From NCBI GenBank assembly GCA_958299035.1, contig CATQJL010000316.1, forward strand, positions 7,720,347 to 7,784,346: a stretch of 64,000 bases of DNA, written 5' to 3'. This stretch comes from Cylicocyclus nassatus. Taxonomy: Eukaryota; Nematoda; Chromadorea; Rhabditida; Strongylidae. A program made the translations under genes and the position numbers. The notes under the pieces were generated by a model, which saw nothing but the letters and a program-made list of their open reading frames with translations, did no database searches and was not told the origin of the DNA. Position 1 is the first letter of the stretch. Each line of letters begins with the position of its first letter. This document shows positions 35,126-47,790 of the stretch, one piece after another.

Positions 35126-38100
35126 CGCCAGAGTCTCAAAATTATAATGATTACAGTATCCACAGTATCCAAAAGAGAATTTGGTAGACGCACGTAATCT
35201 GGACAGTAAGCAAACAATAAATAATCATGAGAAACATTGCATAGAGCATGTTGCTCTCATCTTGGAAACACTAGACAATAACAAGATTAATAATTAGAGC
35301 GTGAGATAGGAGAGCGAATGCGTAACAAATCATATCCACTGCAAGCAAGTCTTACACTATTGCTTCTTAAAGATTTTCTACAAAAAATACCTGTCAGCTT
35401 TCTTCTGCAATCTTTAGTGAGATAAGTAAGCAAAAATCAACTGCTGTTTCCTTAAAAAGAGCTACGTGGTCTATGAACATTCAAAGAAGCAAATGGACTT
35501 TGAGATAAAAAGCTGTGAAGTTATAAAGAGCTCATACAACTACCAATTATCATGGACACGCAAATTGTAATCAGTGCCATACTTCGGCGCCATAACTATT
35601 TCAACCTTATGAGTCTTAAAAACGGAGCAAACATCGTCATTTCTAAAGCTTCTTTACTTGAGTTTTGGGAGTCCAGGTGCTGTTGGCTAAAGATTTATAT
35701 TGTGATGATGCTTACAACATTTCAGAGATAAACTTATGGCATTTGTGCTTCCCCCCCCCCCCCCCTCCCCAATTCTTTATACATTAAATGGGTTGACGGT
35801 CAAACCAAAGGGTATAAGGATTATCAAGCTACAGTAAGATGCTCGACACATACTGTAAGAGAATTATCAGAACTTCTAGTATATCTGTGAAAAGCCGCAA
35901 AACAAGCATACCTTGCCAAATTTCAAGGTTCGAGAAGATATATTACTCACTGATCTCGCCTGCCGCTAAATTCATCGCTTTTACGGACTAGCCATGCATA
36001 CTTATTATGTGCAGGTAATTGGTGTTTATCACGATACTTGTGGAAGCAATCAACACCCTCGCACTGAGAAAGTCGGTGTTAGATGACGTGAGCCAGGATG
36101 AGACAGTGAGTTTTGTTGTTCCTTAAATTAATAATAAAACGTTTAAAATTTGGCACGACACCGTTCAGGGTACAAAGTTGAGTTATGACAGATGAACATT
36201 GATTAAGGTTTCTTTCGCGCTGTTAAAAATTACCATCAGCCAAGACTTACTGAAAGAATGATAAAAGTTACCAAATAAGGTATAAAGTATTATAGAACTA
36301 TCTCGCCATTCCTACTGAATAAAGTAGCAAAGCTGTAAAGTTATTTTATTCCAACTTCCACCTACAAAATATTTTAATTTTTGGTGAGAATTGGCTATAT
36401 TTAATAAAGTACAGCAAGTTCACAAAATGGTTTTCAAGCTTTCACATAAATATTCACGTTAACCTGAAGCCATAATAATGGGAAAAAGCAATGAAGCAAA
36501 ACGATGAAAATTTAACCTTTTTAAGTCATCATGCTAAATTTGTATACCTTGGTAAAGAGGAGTTGAACAGGAATCAAAGTGTATTGCTGTGCTTCTCACA
36601 GTTTCTACTCATTTAGAGATGAGAAGGAATTAGATGAGTTGTTCTGGCCAAAGTTTGCCTTTTGTCTCCTTCATTTCTAGCCCACGAAGAAGTGATGTGC
36701 GCAATAAAGGAAATTTGAGGTTTGTAGAATTTAGCGGAAGTCTGACCTTTGACGTATATGAAAAAAAATCTCCACAAACATGCCACCATTTTACGGTTCT
36801 TTCTTCGACTTAACGATAAGAATCAAACCTCTTGCGAAATCAAAGTTTTTATAATGCTACCCTTCTCTAATGAGTGATCCAAGCTTCACGTTAAGACGGA
36901 GTAACATTGGTGTTTATGCAAAACATACCTAGACAATCACTCCATCTTTGACTGCCGCAAGGCTCATGATACAAGTTTATTACCGACAGAAAACGTGTGA
37001 CTGAGAAAATGTGACTGGGTTTGTTTTTGAAAATCACACCAGTTGCTTGCCACATTAATCATCTAACGAATACCGGATACAGTTAATTAGAAGAATAAAT
37101 CAAAAGCAAAAAGCAATCTAATGGCGCACAACTTTGACAATTTATTAAGTCAACTGCTTTGGAGATGGTTTATCGAAACTGACGAAAACAATGGTCAGCA
37201 GCATGCAATAAAGTTGATGGTTTTCTCGGACAAATTGAACCTCGCTTGTCATCGCTGAAAACAATTGTAATTTGTTCTAATAAAAGGAGAAGAGCAACGC
37301 GCTTTCTCCGCTACTCCAGAATCCGTGCGCGTACACGACTTCCAACGCTGGAGCATAAGTTTAAATCTAGTGCAACGGTAAAATTAACTAGGTTGCACCT
37401 CGATTTTCACATTTTCGCAACAGTGAATACCAGACTGTTAGGTCGCAAAGATTTCAAGTTAGTAAATAACCATTATGCACAACACGTCATCAAAGCACTT
37501 CTGTGTACGTAATATCCTTTCAGCGCTCACTGGAACTGCCTGCTATCGTAAGTAATTGGAAAAGAATCAGATTTGCCTGTCAATTGCTTGAGTGACATCA
37601 GGAACGTTAGAAATGTAATGATCACTTGAGCCGACATTGACTGTCATTGACATTGTCATTGAATGTGATAATGTATCCGTTTTGATATTGAACAGCGGTT
37701 TGCAAGTTACGCCCCAAAGCCGAAAGCCGTTAAACGAAGTGTCACGTGCAGTGTTCAAAGAGGCCGTACAGCGGAAAGTTCCTTTACACATGTCTAATTG
37801 CAAAAAACCAATACGGCAAACGTTTTCGGGACTGTGAGACTTGAGAAGCTACATTACATCTATGGTACTTCACAGTGTCTCATCGGGGATTCTCGACTTT
37901 TTTTAAAGGAGTGCAGCAAAGCCAATTACTCGGTCAATTTGAAAAGATTACTTTTTACAATGTTCAAGCATTACACTGCTCAGCCAAGGATATTGTTAAT
38001 AATCATGTTCTGAGATAGAATCATCTACCACTACATTTCCTGAAAAAGCTGTTGATAGATTGGGCAGCAAGTAAGCTGAGAGTTGGTTTTCAGGTACCAT

Positions 38101-38533
38101 TTTTCGAAACAGTAACACTTTGTCAGGAAATATTCATAAAAGCCCTGTAGTTTTTTCGTGTAGTCAGTGGAGTCGAGTTGCCGGGAATGTGCGTACTTAT
38201 TCGAAAAAGCTTCTTTGGCTCCTTCGCAGCAAAAGAAGACTTTTCAACAAAATGTTGTAAAACTCAGTTATTTGCAGATGTGCATTACCAAACATGTTTA
38301 TGACTTTGAAAAAAGTTGAGATATGAACCCATCTCTGCAAGCAAAAATTGTGTAGATCCTTTTAACGCGCAAATCTTAGAGGACTTGCATCGGATGCGCT
38401 TATGCTTTTGGCTGATTGTCTTACGTGCTGCTATACAAAAATGTTTTCTGAATGAAACAGTTTTTATTAGTCCTAGTCAAATATCCTTCTGAATGTTTGA
38501 AAAAAGTACCTCTTATTACCCAAATTTGCATGT
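35126..38533. other. Intergenic, no gene supported
   Basis: A poly-C run lies near 35,752-35,764. Open frames at 37,246-37,512, 37,637-37,837 and 37,798-38,013 on + are near one another and moderately protein-like, but lack splice signals or motifs. Otherwise AT-rich with no clear repeat. Confidence 0.4.
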
Positions 38534-38885
38534 TTGGAGTCTCATGACAGAATTTTGATCCCCATATGCGTTACAATGGCGGGCCATGTCATCAATGACA
38601 CAATAAGACCCACAATAAAAGTCGCCCAATCGTCAATGGGGCCACAAAAATCATTTGGTTCCGCACGCATGGACATCCCTACGGCAAGGAGAACGGCGTT
38701 CCCAACAATGAATAAGCCGCAGCGGCGTTTGCTTGTTGCTCATCTAACAAGGAACGCCGCTTCCCTCACCGCAGAGATGTTGATGCATACAAGCCTTGAT
38801 GGGACTACATAGAGGAAGAACAGGACCGCTGCTAAATTGGCAATGTATGTAAGAAGGAAAGAGGCCAAGAGAAAAGCTAAAGCTG
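38534..38885 (-). pseudogene. Decayed multi-pass membrane protein fragment
   Basis: Read on the minus strand, one frame gives strongly hydrophobic segments: LAFLLASFLLTYIANLAAVL running into FFLYVVPSRLVCINIS, then an in-frame TGA, then CGLFIVGNAVLLAVGMSM, DFCGPIDDW and ATFIVGLIVSLMTWPAIVTH before a stop. A TTCAATCTCAG acceptor precedes the first segment and a GTGAGG donor follows INIS. However, the obvious acceptor (TTGCCGTAG) gives the wrong phase for the third segment. Just upstream, after a TTTTCAG (about 38,990), another frame encodes a membrane-like YFHFALFLSCSMLYSLVII. I take this as a broken polytopic membrane gene, plausibly another chemoreceptor. The family is not identified. Confidence 0.45.
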
Positions 38886-39740
38886 AGATTGAACAAAATA
38901 ATTGCAGACCTCAGAGAACTAGTGATGGATGATAACCAAGCTGTAGAGCATGGAGCATGAAAGAAACAAAGCAAAGTGAAAGTATTCAGCATCTTCTGAA
39001 AAGACCCTCATTTTCTATAAAAGAGGTCTTTAAAACAACTAGGTAGAAACATCAGACAGCGCTAAACCGTAGTAATTTGAGTTAATCGCAAAATAAATGA
39101 GTTCATATCTATGGAATCCTTTGGCACACCAATATACTCATACTTACACCAAAAAAGTAGCAAGAAAGAACTCATAAACATCGTGTGCTCATGGTACTGA
39201 ATAGTTTGGAGGAGAAGTTTGTGCCGCAGACTGCAAGTTACACAGATCAAAGATATCCCCGCGCTATAATTGGGGTTCGGAACATAAAAACGATGTGTTA
39301 AAAACAATTATTAAAATACTTTATAGTTTGAATTTTACTCCAAAAATGTATCCTAAAAGAAAACGGAAGACTATTTCAAATAACCTTTCAGAGTATCTCA
39401 TTATACTTGCGTTTCATCAAATTTTGCTTTAGTATAGCATATTAAAGATGAAAAAGACATGTGCATACACTCGTAATAGTCGATAAATATATTCCATTTT
39501 TAAGAGCTCAACATTCATGATAATCAATGCTGTAACATTCGCGCCATAGTTCATACTTGAATACCATAAAAACCCAATAAATCTCGATAACGTCAGAACC
39601 TGTTACAATTGACTATTACATGCTCTCGATTTCATTAGAACGAACTTTTTGAAAGCTCAAAAATAGTAGTCGCCTATAGCTTTATCAACAAAAGTGTTTA
39701 GCGGATAAGGAAGGCAGGTTTAGAGTCAGCGTTCTTTGCT
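38886..39740. other. Intergenic; possible stray exon
   Basis: On the minus strand a stretch with acceptor ACTTGCAG and donor GTAAGTATG (about 39,245-39,163) is open in one frame. Its phase does not join cleanly to the membrane fragment downstream. No gene is called. Confidence 0.35.
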
Positions 39741-41164
39741 GCAGCTAATGGTATGCAGTTTGTCTGTTCTGGCCGCTTCGAATTCTAGGTGATATGTTAG
39801 TGAGCAGGGAAGTTCGTGATCTTGGCGTGCTAGTTGCCAATGGTTTGAACTTTGAGAGCCATATTGACGCGGTGGCGGCCAAGGGCTTGAGGATTTTGCA
39901 CTGTCTTTTTAGAAATGTTTCGAGTTCTGATCCTTTTCTTTGGATCAAACTTTTCAAAATGTTCGTGTTGCCACTGCGGCCCTGTATGGAGTCCTTATCG
40001 ATCCAAAACAAAATTGAAAGTGTGCACCAGAGTTACCTTCGTTTACCAGAGTACTCTACTACCGAGTCTTTCCGGAACCAAGCTATCCGCAGGGTCTACC
40101 CCCATATAAAGTTTGCCTGCGCGAGTTGAACCTCAAGAGTCTTTTTTACAGAAGGGTAAAAGCAGACTTGATTTTAGCCTATAAGATTCTCAAAGGGGAA
40201 CTTCGTTTGAAGCCCTCAAGCTATTGGGCGTTTCGTCCGGTGTACGGACGGCATGGCGGTTTTCCTTTTCGGCTCAAGCTACCGAGCACAAATCGTCTGA
40301 GGTGTACGAGTTCCTTCTTTTTCAGAGTCGCCAAATGGCTGGAACGCTGCCTACTACTCTTTTGTGACTTAAAAATTCAGCTCACTTCAAAATTGCCATC
40401 CGCAAAATTGACATTCTACAAGTGCTAGGCATACGTGACGTGGAATGAATCATTTGTTGCTGTTCTTGTCTTTTTTATCACTCGCTTTTTGTTTTGACTG
40501 TATGTTCCCTGCACTGCAGTAACGTGAACAGGCTATCTTTTGTATGTTTTTCTAGCTCTCCCATGTCTTTCCAGAGATTCTCAGCTCCGGGTGTACCTTT
40601 CATCAGAGAGCTTTTCTCACTTTTTATTACCTCTTCTAGTACCTCCAGTCAGGTTTTGTGAAGGCTTTTTGTTCGGGTTGTTTCTGATCGTTGCACTACA
40701 CTGGCGGTAATACTAGTATCTGGGGACGTTGTGTTGTCTTCTTCCGCCACTCCGGTCTGTCATGGCGGGTTCGTGGGGAGGGGCGGGGGTTTCGGTGTGC
40801 GGCGGTACTGGCGGCCCCCTGCCAGTACACCCGTTTTGGCTTATCTGGCGAGGGCGGCCAGTATAGCCGATCGCCGGGCCTCCGCTCTGTCCCCACGACT
40901 TGGGATGCTTGATCGGGCTGACGGGCGAAGAGGGAATGAGGTGGTCAACGTTCCATTTATGTTTCTCTTCCCTCCAGAAAGTGCAAAGTAGGTTGGACAA
41001 GATCTGGATGACTTACTCATTACAATATTATTGTTCCTTTGTTGGTTTTTTTCTTTTCATGTTTTCTATTGATTTGTCGTTTTACACCCTGTTCTGATCT
41101 GGTTTCGTTGTATTGAAGCGCGCCTCCTGGCGTACAAAATAAATAAATAAATAAATAAATAAAT
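39741..41164 (+). pseudogene. CR1/Jockey-like LINE 3' end with (AAAT)n tail
   Basis: A 5'-truncated non-LTR retrotransposon. The frame at 39,794-40,129 reads REVRDLGVLVANGLNFESHI, then LRILHCLFRNVSS and IKLFKMFVLPL: the DLGV..F..H connection motif at the end of LINE reverse transcriptases, normally followed by YTTYVRP-like sequence that is disrupted here. A second frame (40,126-40,428) has RRVKADLILAYKILKGEL and SSFFFRVAKWLERC, the C-terminal motifs of CR1/L2-class ORF2. A 3' UTR of about 700 bp ends in CGTACAAAATAAATAAATAA and further repeats at 41,137-41,164, a microsatellite tail typical of CR1/L2 lineages. Frame changes and stops mean it is inactive. Confidence 0.82.
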
Positions 41165-41314
41165 TCTGACCACTCCCTTTTCAGAAAACAGACCAAATAG
41201 GTCTTAGAATTTTTGCAAAATTCCAAGATCTGCAAGTCTATCACAATATTATGCAATCTTGCAAAGTTGTACTGACGTAGATTGTTACTGAGAGATTGAT
41301 CAGTTCAGCAAGTA

Positions 41315-42421
41315 CAGGGTGTACCAAAAAATGTGCACACTGTTTAATCGTTAATAACTTCCTTGCTTTGATGTCTTTCGCCAATTTTCAGGCACCATTC
41401 CGTAGTGCAAGGCTCAACTTACAAGGAAAGCGTGTTTACTCGACGTGGCCTTTTCAGATGAGACCCTTACTGTTTTGAAGAGTGTGCACGGTGATTCCAA
41501 ATCTACCTTCCAAATCTGCCAAGCGCCTCTAAACGCCGAGTTATGACCGTTTTTTGGAACGAAAATGAATGCGAAAATTAGGTAAAACAACATATAAAGC
41601 AACATTAGACAAAATGCATATTAGACAAAATGTATTCACTGCATAACGGCTCTGGTACTTGACACTGGATTATTTGAGCAAATATGGGCGATTTTGTTCA
41701 GTTTTGCATTCAATTTTTTGACCTGAAAAACACCCATAACTCGGCGCCCAGAGGCTTTTGGTAGATTTGGAAGGCGGATTCGGAATCATCGCTAAATGCT
41801 CTTCAAAGCAGTATGGGTCTCATCTGGAAAGGCCACTTCAACTAAACACGCTTCCCTTGTTAGATTAATAGTATGGAGCGAATCATCGATCGCTCTTCAT
41901 TACTGTAGGGTTACGGTAGAGACTTCGCTAAGGATTTTGAGCCAATGATAGCCATATTCTGCTTCAGAATTAAAACAAGCAAGCCAAAAACTCTTATGAC
42001 GTGGCAGCGGAAGCCGCTGACTTCGAATATTAAATTTCCAATCAACTGTGATGCTTCTTTCTAAGTTATCCAGGTAAACCGTGATAACTGAATTCCCAGC
42101 ATCTGTCAGAAATGTGATTACATAAGAAAGCGTTGAAAACACTCGTAAAAAGTTTTGTAGTGGAATCGGCGTGCGTGAGATACCTGCTAAACAGTTTTTC
42201 TGATTTTTTGCAATTTTGTCTGAAGGCATTTTTCAACGTTTTCATATGCTGAAAGTTCTCACCGTAATCCCGCATAATGGCAAGTCATCAATGATTCGCT
42301 CCATGCTATAAATCTAAGTTGAACTCCGCTTTACAGAATGGTAGCTAAAGGTCGTCGAAAGACAACATTGCAAGGAAGTCATTAACGATCAAACAGTGTG
42401 CACATTTTCTGGGACGCGCTG
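41315..42421. mobile_element. Tc1/mariner-like MITE, copy 3, with MITE inside
   Basis: Ends CAGGGTGTACCAAAAAATGT and the near complement finishing ..GGGACGCGCTG, flanked by TA (41,313-41,314; 42,422-42,423). It shares CACTGTTTAATCGTTAATAA and CTTTCGCCAATTTTCAGGCA with copies 1 and 2. It is 1,107 bp because a CAAGGG-family MITE (41,421-41,860) is inserted in it. Without that and its duplicated TTA, the length is close to copies 1 (679) and 2 (690). Confidence 0.85.
41421..41860. mobile_element. CAAGGG-family MITE, copy 2 (TTA TSD)
   Basis: The left end CAAGGAAAGCGTGTTTACTC and right end complementary to CAAGGGAAGCGTGTTTAGTT are flanked by TTA on both sides. Inner arms pair GGCCTTTTCAGATGAGACCC with GGGTCTCATCTGGAAAGGCC and GCGCCTCTAAACGCCGAGTT with AACTCGGCGCCCAGAGGC. 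The internal layout is the same as copies 1 and 3. Confidence 0.8.
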
Positions 42422-42423
42422 TA

Positions 42424-42980
42424 TATAATGGTATCAAATGCATGATTTAATTGACATTGGACATTAGGGTTATCTATAAATCAAGCCTTAGTGTATTTTG
42501 AAACAAATTTTGTACATAATGCCTGCTTAATGCAGAAAGGATACTCATTACCATTATATGTGATACTCGTAGTGGATGTGCCTGCACACTTGTAATTAAT
42601 GGAGATAGATGCCAAAGATGGCGAATCATTTTGTTGTTAATGTATTAGATATTAGATATCAGAAAATAGCGATTTGCGCGAGCAGTCCCTATACTACATA
42701 CTCTGAACGGCCACGGACAGTAAGTGGCTTCCACGTAAGCAAGATGATATGAATCCATTCATCTTGACATGAATCTGCCATGGATGCATGCTACCAATTG
42801 TACGTATGTTCTAGCCTCACACAGCAGAGTTTACAAGGCATAAGCAGTACATACAATTATTGCACATAGTACGAGTTCAGTACGAGTTTGAGTCGCTGCT
42901 TCTCACCTATATGCCTCAATTCCGTTATAGGCATTTGCTACAATAAAATCTTCCGATTTGCTATCGAACATGTCAAATCT
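42424..42980. other. Intergenic spacer
   Basis: No gene or repeat recognised between the MITE and the Helitron. Confidence 0.4.
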
Positions 42981-43674
42981 TCTTATATATAAAGCTGAAT
43001 GTCTGTTTGTATGTATGTCTGTCTGTCTGTCTGTCTGTATGTCTGTCTGTGTGTACGTATGTTCCGAATAGAAAATTCCATTTCTGAACCGATCGGGACC
43101 AAACTTGGCACACATACACTTTGGGCCCCGGCGGGTGTCATAGGCTACTTTTCGTATCGATCGATATCGATTTTATCGATTTTTTGCAAAATTTGAGCTA
43201 CGGGGCTGGGAGTTGGCACAGGGGGGTAAATGAGCATGGGGATTCCGAATACAATATAAGTTTATAAAATCGTGCATTACTTTTATCGATTTTATCGATT
43301 TTTTTGCAAAGTTTGAATCGAGCATGCTGATCACCCCCGTGGGGGTGATCAGCATGCTCGATTACACCCCTCTGCCAAATTTCAGCCCCCTAGCTCAAAT
43401 TTTGCAAAAAATCGATAAAATCGATAAAAGTAATGCACGGTTTCGAAAACTAATATCGTATTCGTAATCAGCACGCTCGATTATCCCCCTGTGCCAAATC
43501 CCAGCCCCCTAGCCCAAATTTCGCAAAAAATTGATAAAATCGACATCGATAACGAAAAGTGGGCTGTGACACCCGCCGGGGCCCGAAGTGTATGTGTGCC
43601 AAGTTTGGTCCGGATCGGTTGAGAGATGGAATTTTCTATTCGGAACATACGGCGGAGCCGGGTAAGCCAGCTAG
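42981..43674 (+). mobile_element. Helitron copy made of an inverted duplication
   Basis: Starts TCTTATATATAAAGCTGAAT, runs through TGTATG and CTGT repeats (about 43,005-43,060), ACCAAACTTGGCACACATAC and TATCGATTTTATCGATTTTT. At 43,316-43,363 it turns around in a palindrome (23-bp arms AATCGAGCATGCTGATCACC.., 2-nt centre). The same sequence is then repeated backwards to GTTCCGAA.. (ending about 43,650) before the usual 3' end GGCGGAGCCGGGTAAGCCAG and CTAG, followed by T. Nearly the whole element can fold on itself. Non-coding. Confidence 0.82.
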
Positions 43675-45959
43675 TGGGATATAAAGTAATAGACCATTAG
43701 TTTGAACTCAGCATATTTCGTCTTACTCTTGCCGTCCACCGTCTTACCACTCAAATGTTCTTTCCGAGTATTTAACGAAAGCAGCTGTACGTTGTTTACA
43801 TGCGAAACAACATCCTTCCGATTCTGACATTACACACTTCTGATTTTTGCGGATTTTCGAAGAAAAAATAATCCTTTCAGAATGTGAAAGGACTTTTCTC
43901 CCTGTATGACTTACTGAAAGTTGATATATCAAAGCATTCTTATTGTGAACTTTTTTTTCAAAAAAACAAAAAAGTTCAGGGAGGCAGAAGTACACCGTGA
44001 TCGGATGGATAATACAATTAAGTGTGCTTACCAAGATGTAATAATCCGATAAAAGCAACAGATTATCGAATACATAATAGGCGCCGACTCTCCCTCCCTA
44101 AAGTCCATAAGTACTCGAATCACACTGTTTTGTTCCAAAGACAGTACATAAGTCGTTACCTGAGCCCGGAAAAAAAACACTTTTGGTATTCGAGCAAGCA
44201 GACGGGCATGCAAACGACAGTGCCGGTGGAGTACGTCTAAGCAGTAAGAAAATCTAAGTTTTTCATGTTGACGACTGGAATTATTACGTAATCAAGAATG
44301 GTTAGGAATTACACTTCCGGATTGTTTGGGGCGAGTGAGGTCTCAGTAAGAGAGTGCAAAGAAGACAAAAGTCTAGCGAGATTAGAGAGAGATGGGTCTA
44401 CGACTAGCGAGTCGGGAAGGGATGACGCTAAAGAGAGGCAACACTAATGGAGGAATGACGCTACTTGACTGTTTATAGCAGCAATCTTCTCTTGTACTTT
44501 GTGATTGATTTCGAAATCTGTTAGAAATTGGTTTTCTTGAATTGGTTTGGTTATGAAGGAAACATCCTGTAACAAACGTGCTATAATGAGTACAGCACAG
44601 TCGCGAATACAGTCGCGTTCTAGGCTCTCTTCGAGCATGGGTGATCTTTTTTGCTTTGTTGGAGAAAGATTCGGAAACATGCTAAGAAGAGCATAGTGTC
44701 TTGTTTTTGCAACTGTTAGCTCAGAGCAAGAGTTTTTGTTTTACTTTTACGTTTCATATCTTTCTCAGAACATTGGAAAACCTCAAATGCACGCAGAGGA
44801 GTTGTGCTTCTTTAGATGTTTATGAACAGTTTGTTCTTAAACGTGCCGATTTCTCACGAAAGAGGTTCGTTTTTTGGCACTCAAAAGTTTCTGATCGCAG
44901 ATGTTATTGTAGCCGGAGCGTACTACAGGAGAGCAAGCTGTAATAAATCTGAACATGTTCAATGGAGTATCAACTATAGACCACTGTTGATTAACGTTTG
45001 CAAGTTTTTTTTTTCAGAAATTATCGTAACATGATATCCGCAGAAAACCAATATTAAAAATTGAATATGAAGATCAGTGGGTTCGGGAAATAATTTTCAA
45101 GCAACATTCTAAAATTAATGCTAGCTTTATCCGAGGGTTGATTGCTAAGTTTACCACAAAAGAAGTCAAGTTATGAGACTTAATAGTGAGATCCGTTACA
45201 GATCTCTGCAATTACTGCATTCGCTTAATCTTCTGATTTTTGGTCCCAAGCTCGTAAAAAAGAAAGGGGAACTGAAGCTGCATTGATAATATCTCGAATT
45301 TCTCCCAGTTGTTGTTCTACAAGACTCGATGCTCTCCTAATTCAATGGCAAAAAGCTCCTAATGTGACCAAGTACGATGATGCAAACGGTCAAGACAACG
45401 AAGAATTATGAATAGAAGCGCATGAACACATGCAAACGCGGGAAGACAACGAATATTGTTTTAGAAGCATTCACAGCTCGCAATTCATTCAGCTGTATAT
45501 ACCTCCATGCTGGTTTACTACTTATCCATGTATCAGATAGATTACTTCTTATTCTTCAATGTAGCTTTATTCACATTTCCTGTTTAACTATTTTCAAGTC
45601 CGGATCCATCCAAGTTTCCATAAAAGTTTTGGGGCGTCGTCGTCGAGAATTTTTTAGGGGTAATAGTATCCATCTTTGTAATATATTACCAACTTGATTT
45701 GAAAAAGCAATGAGCTTCCTCGCCTTGACAGAGTCTTGCATCCATATGAAGCTTTGAAAGGCCCAGAAAATGGAAGGACATGCAGAGCGCTCAAGCTTGC
45801 TTGATTGTGGAACAGAGCACTAGTATAACGCCGCATTTGCCGTTCTAACACTAAGAGTTGCACTGGCCCAAAGGGCAAACAGTGAAGTACTTAGTACTCA
45901 AAGTCTTGTACTAACAATGGAATTCAGGTAACTTAGACTCGCGACTCGCGTTTTGAGGT
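43675..45959. other. Intergenic, no confident gene
   Basis: Two minus-strand open frames deserve mention: 44,680-44,444 (78 codons from ATG, with CIRDCAVLIIARLLQDVSF) and 44,058-43,744 (104 codons, with NCIIHPITVYFCLPEL, faintly like a receptor's last membrane segment). Neither has confirming splice structure or a family match. The rest is AT-rich. Confidence 0.35.
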
Positions 45960-46345
45960 GAGACATATATTTCGAATCAGCTCCGAACGGTGATTTCACG
46001 TATGCTGTTCCCCGCTGCGGCACAACATTTTAAACATTCTTGTGTACAAAATATGCATAATCTTTGACCTACTGGCGCTACGGTATCATCTCAGTGTTGA
46101 TTTACTGCCCTACGTTTCTTGTCAATGACAAAAGACTCAACCTGATATTATTGTAGATCCCAGCACCGTTTCAAGACAATTTCCATCTACAGGCAGATTT
46201 CTTATGTTAAATAGTATGCCATTTTCCTGCAAAAAAGCTCATAGATCGCTTCAGGATAAGGCGTCGCAGCTAAGGACAGTATATTTGGAATCAGCGTTCG
46301 AAGATGATTTCGCATATGCTGTCCTTAGTTGTGTGCCTCATTTCA
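45960..46345. repeat. Two copies of a short palindromic repeat
   Basis: At about 45,965-46,030 (CGAATCAGC..GATTTCACGTATGCTGTTCC..GCGGCACAA) and 46,258-46,345 (GTCGCAGCTAAGGACAGTAT..GGAATCAGCG..GATTTCGCATATGCTGTCCT..AGTTGTG). The second copy is an inverted repeat of about 35-bp arms. Related pieces occur at 53,565-53,625 and 54,490-54,560. Confidence 0.6.
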
Positions 46346-47388
46346 AAACGCGAATTTAACCTGACTTCTCTTGTTCCTGGAGTAAACTTTGCTGGCATGC
46401 ACTTCATTTCAAAAGAACCGCAAGTTTTTTCCTCTTTCTGATATTGAGAATAGTGCTTGTCAAGCTGCTTACCACGGCAAAGTTTGCTGCGACCTAGATT
46501 TTTGTTATCTCTCTAGAATCAAAAAATTGAGTGGCTATTATAACGTTAGTGGACGAAAGATATATAGGACTATGATTGTCTAATATCAATCAAATACCAT
46601 TCACCCAAATGTGTGCCTACTAGTATTGCCTACTACTACTGCCGGCTACTTTGAGACCACACGTCAGGGTTATGTATGTACAAACCGATTACTTGGAACG
46701 CGATAGAAAAAAGAATTAACATAAGGAAGGCAACTATTTCAAATAATATGCTAACAACGATTGTCATCTGCACAAACACTTAATACGGAATTTGTGACGA
46801 CGCCAGTTGATTCCCTCCTCCAACGCATTCCGTCGCCAGTTAATTCTTTCCACTGAACGCGACTGCCCGCGCAATTGTTTGTGTTTAGAGAAACCACAAT
46901 GATAGATGTTACTGTAAATTGCACAAGATAGCACGATTGCTTGTTTTTTTTTTGTCGTTGAGATACTGCTTACTATACCAACCTCGATTTTTGTCGCAAC
47001 TACAGCGACGATCTTTCATCATTTGCCACAGGAACACATAAGACACCTCCACAAAAGTCAAGCATTGATCAACTTGTAAATAAGAGAAAATTGGATTTCT
47101 CAGAATGAATAGATAGAAGTGAATGAATAGATATAAGCAAAATAATTGATCTATTAGGTTATCAACTGAGTTTTGACAACATGTTCATTCCGATCTACGT
47201 TCACAGACTTTGATATAATGTGAATCGCGTCCACGTCACTGCATCCACCTTCTCTCAATCTTAAAACGCTTCTATTATTAGGGCGATCGAAAAAGTAGTG
47301 AAACAGCTTGATTTTTTCAATTTAGAAAGTTTTTGTTTTGATTTTTACTGACCAATCAGCACTAAAACTTCGGTCAAATACAGTCTGC
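46346..47388. other. Intergenic, nothing recognised
   Basis: No gene, repeat pair or structural signal was found in this stretch. Confidence 0.4.
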
Positions 47389-47390
47389 CC

Positions 47391-47588
47391 CAATCGGGAT
47401 CAGGCCGAACCATCGGCTGAATTTGCGCGCTCGCAGCGCTAGGGGATTGCGCTGCATACGCGCGCTGTCGCAGAGAGTGAAGAGATCGAGGAGAGAGCAG
47501 ACTAGCTAGCCGCAGATGTGGCGCAAAACCCTCGCGGCGCGGACTCCCGCCATGCCGATGTTGGCCTGGTAAGGATTGAGGCAGACTG
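47391..47588. mobile_element. Small GC-rich TA-flanked MITE
   Basis: 198 bp with ends CAGTCTGCCCCAATCGGGAT and the near complement of CAGTCTGCCTCAATCCTTAC, flanked by TA on both sides. CAGGCC/GGCCTG pairs farther in. The TA duplication suggests Tc1/mariner-type mobilisation. The GC-rich interior is non-coding. Confidence 0.72.
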
Positions 47589-47790
47589 TAAGTGATCTTC
47601 GCTTATCATTCAACGCGCTTCGCTGCTCTCCCAAAATCCTTGGAATGGCGCCTTGAACAAGTCAGCCCCAAATTTTCGAACATATTATTATAGTTGCGAT
47701 GCTATACCGCAAAGTAATTGAGCAAGCATATATTCGAGAGAGATTTACAAGCTCTGTCAAATATACTATCAAATATGAGAAAAATCTTGA

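Noticed and set aside
38534..38812. + strand 92-codon frame
   Set aside because: It is the complement of a strongly hydrophobic minus-strand frame that has splice signals.
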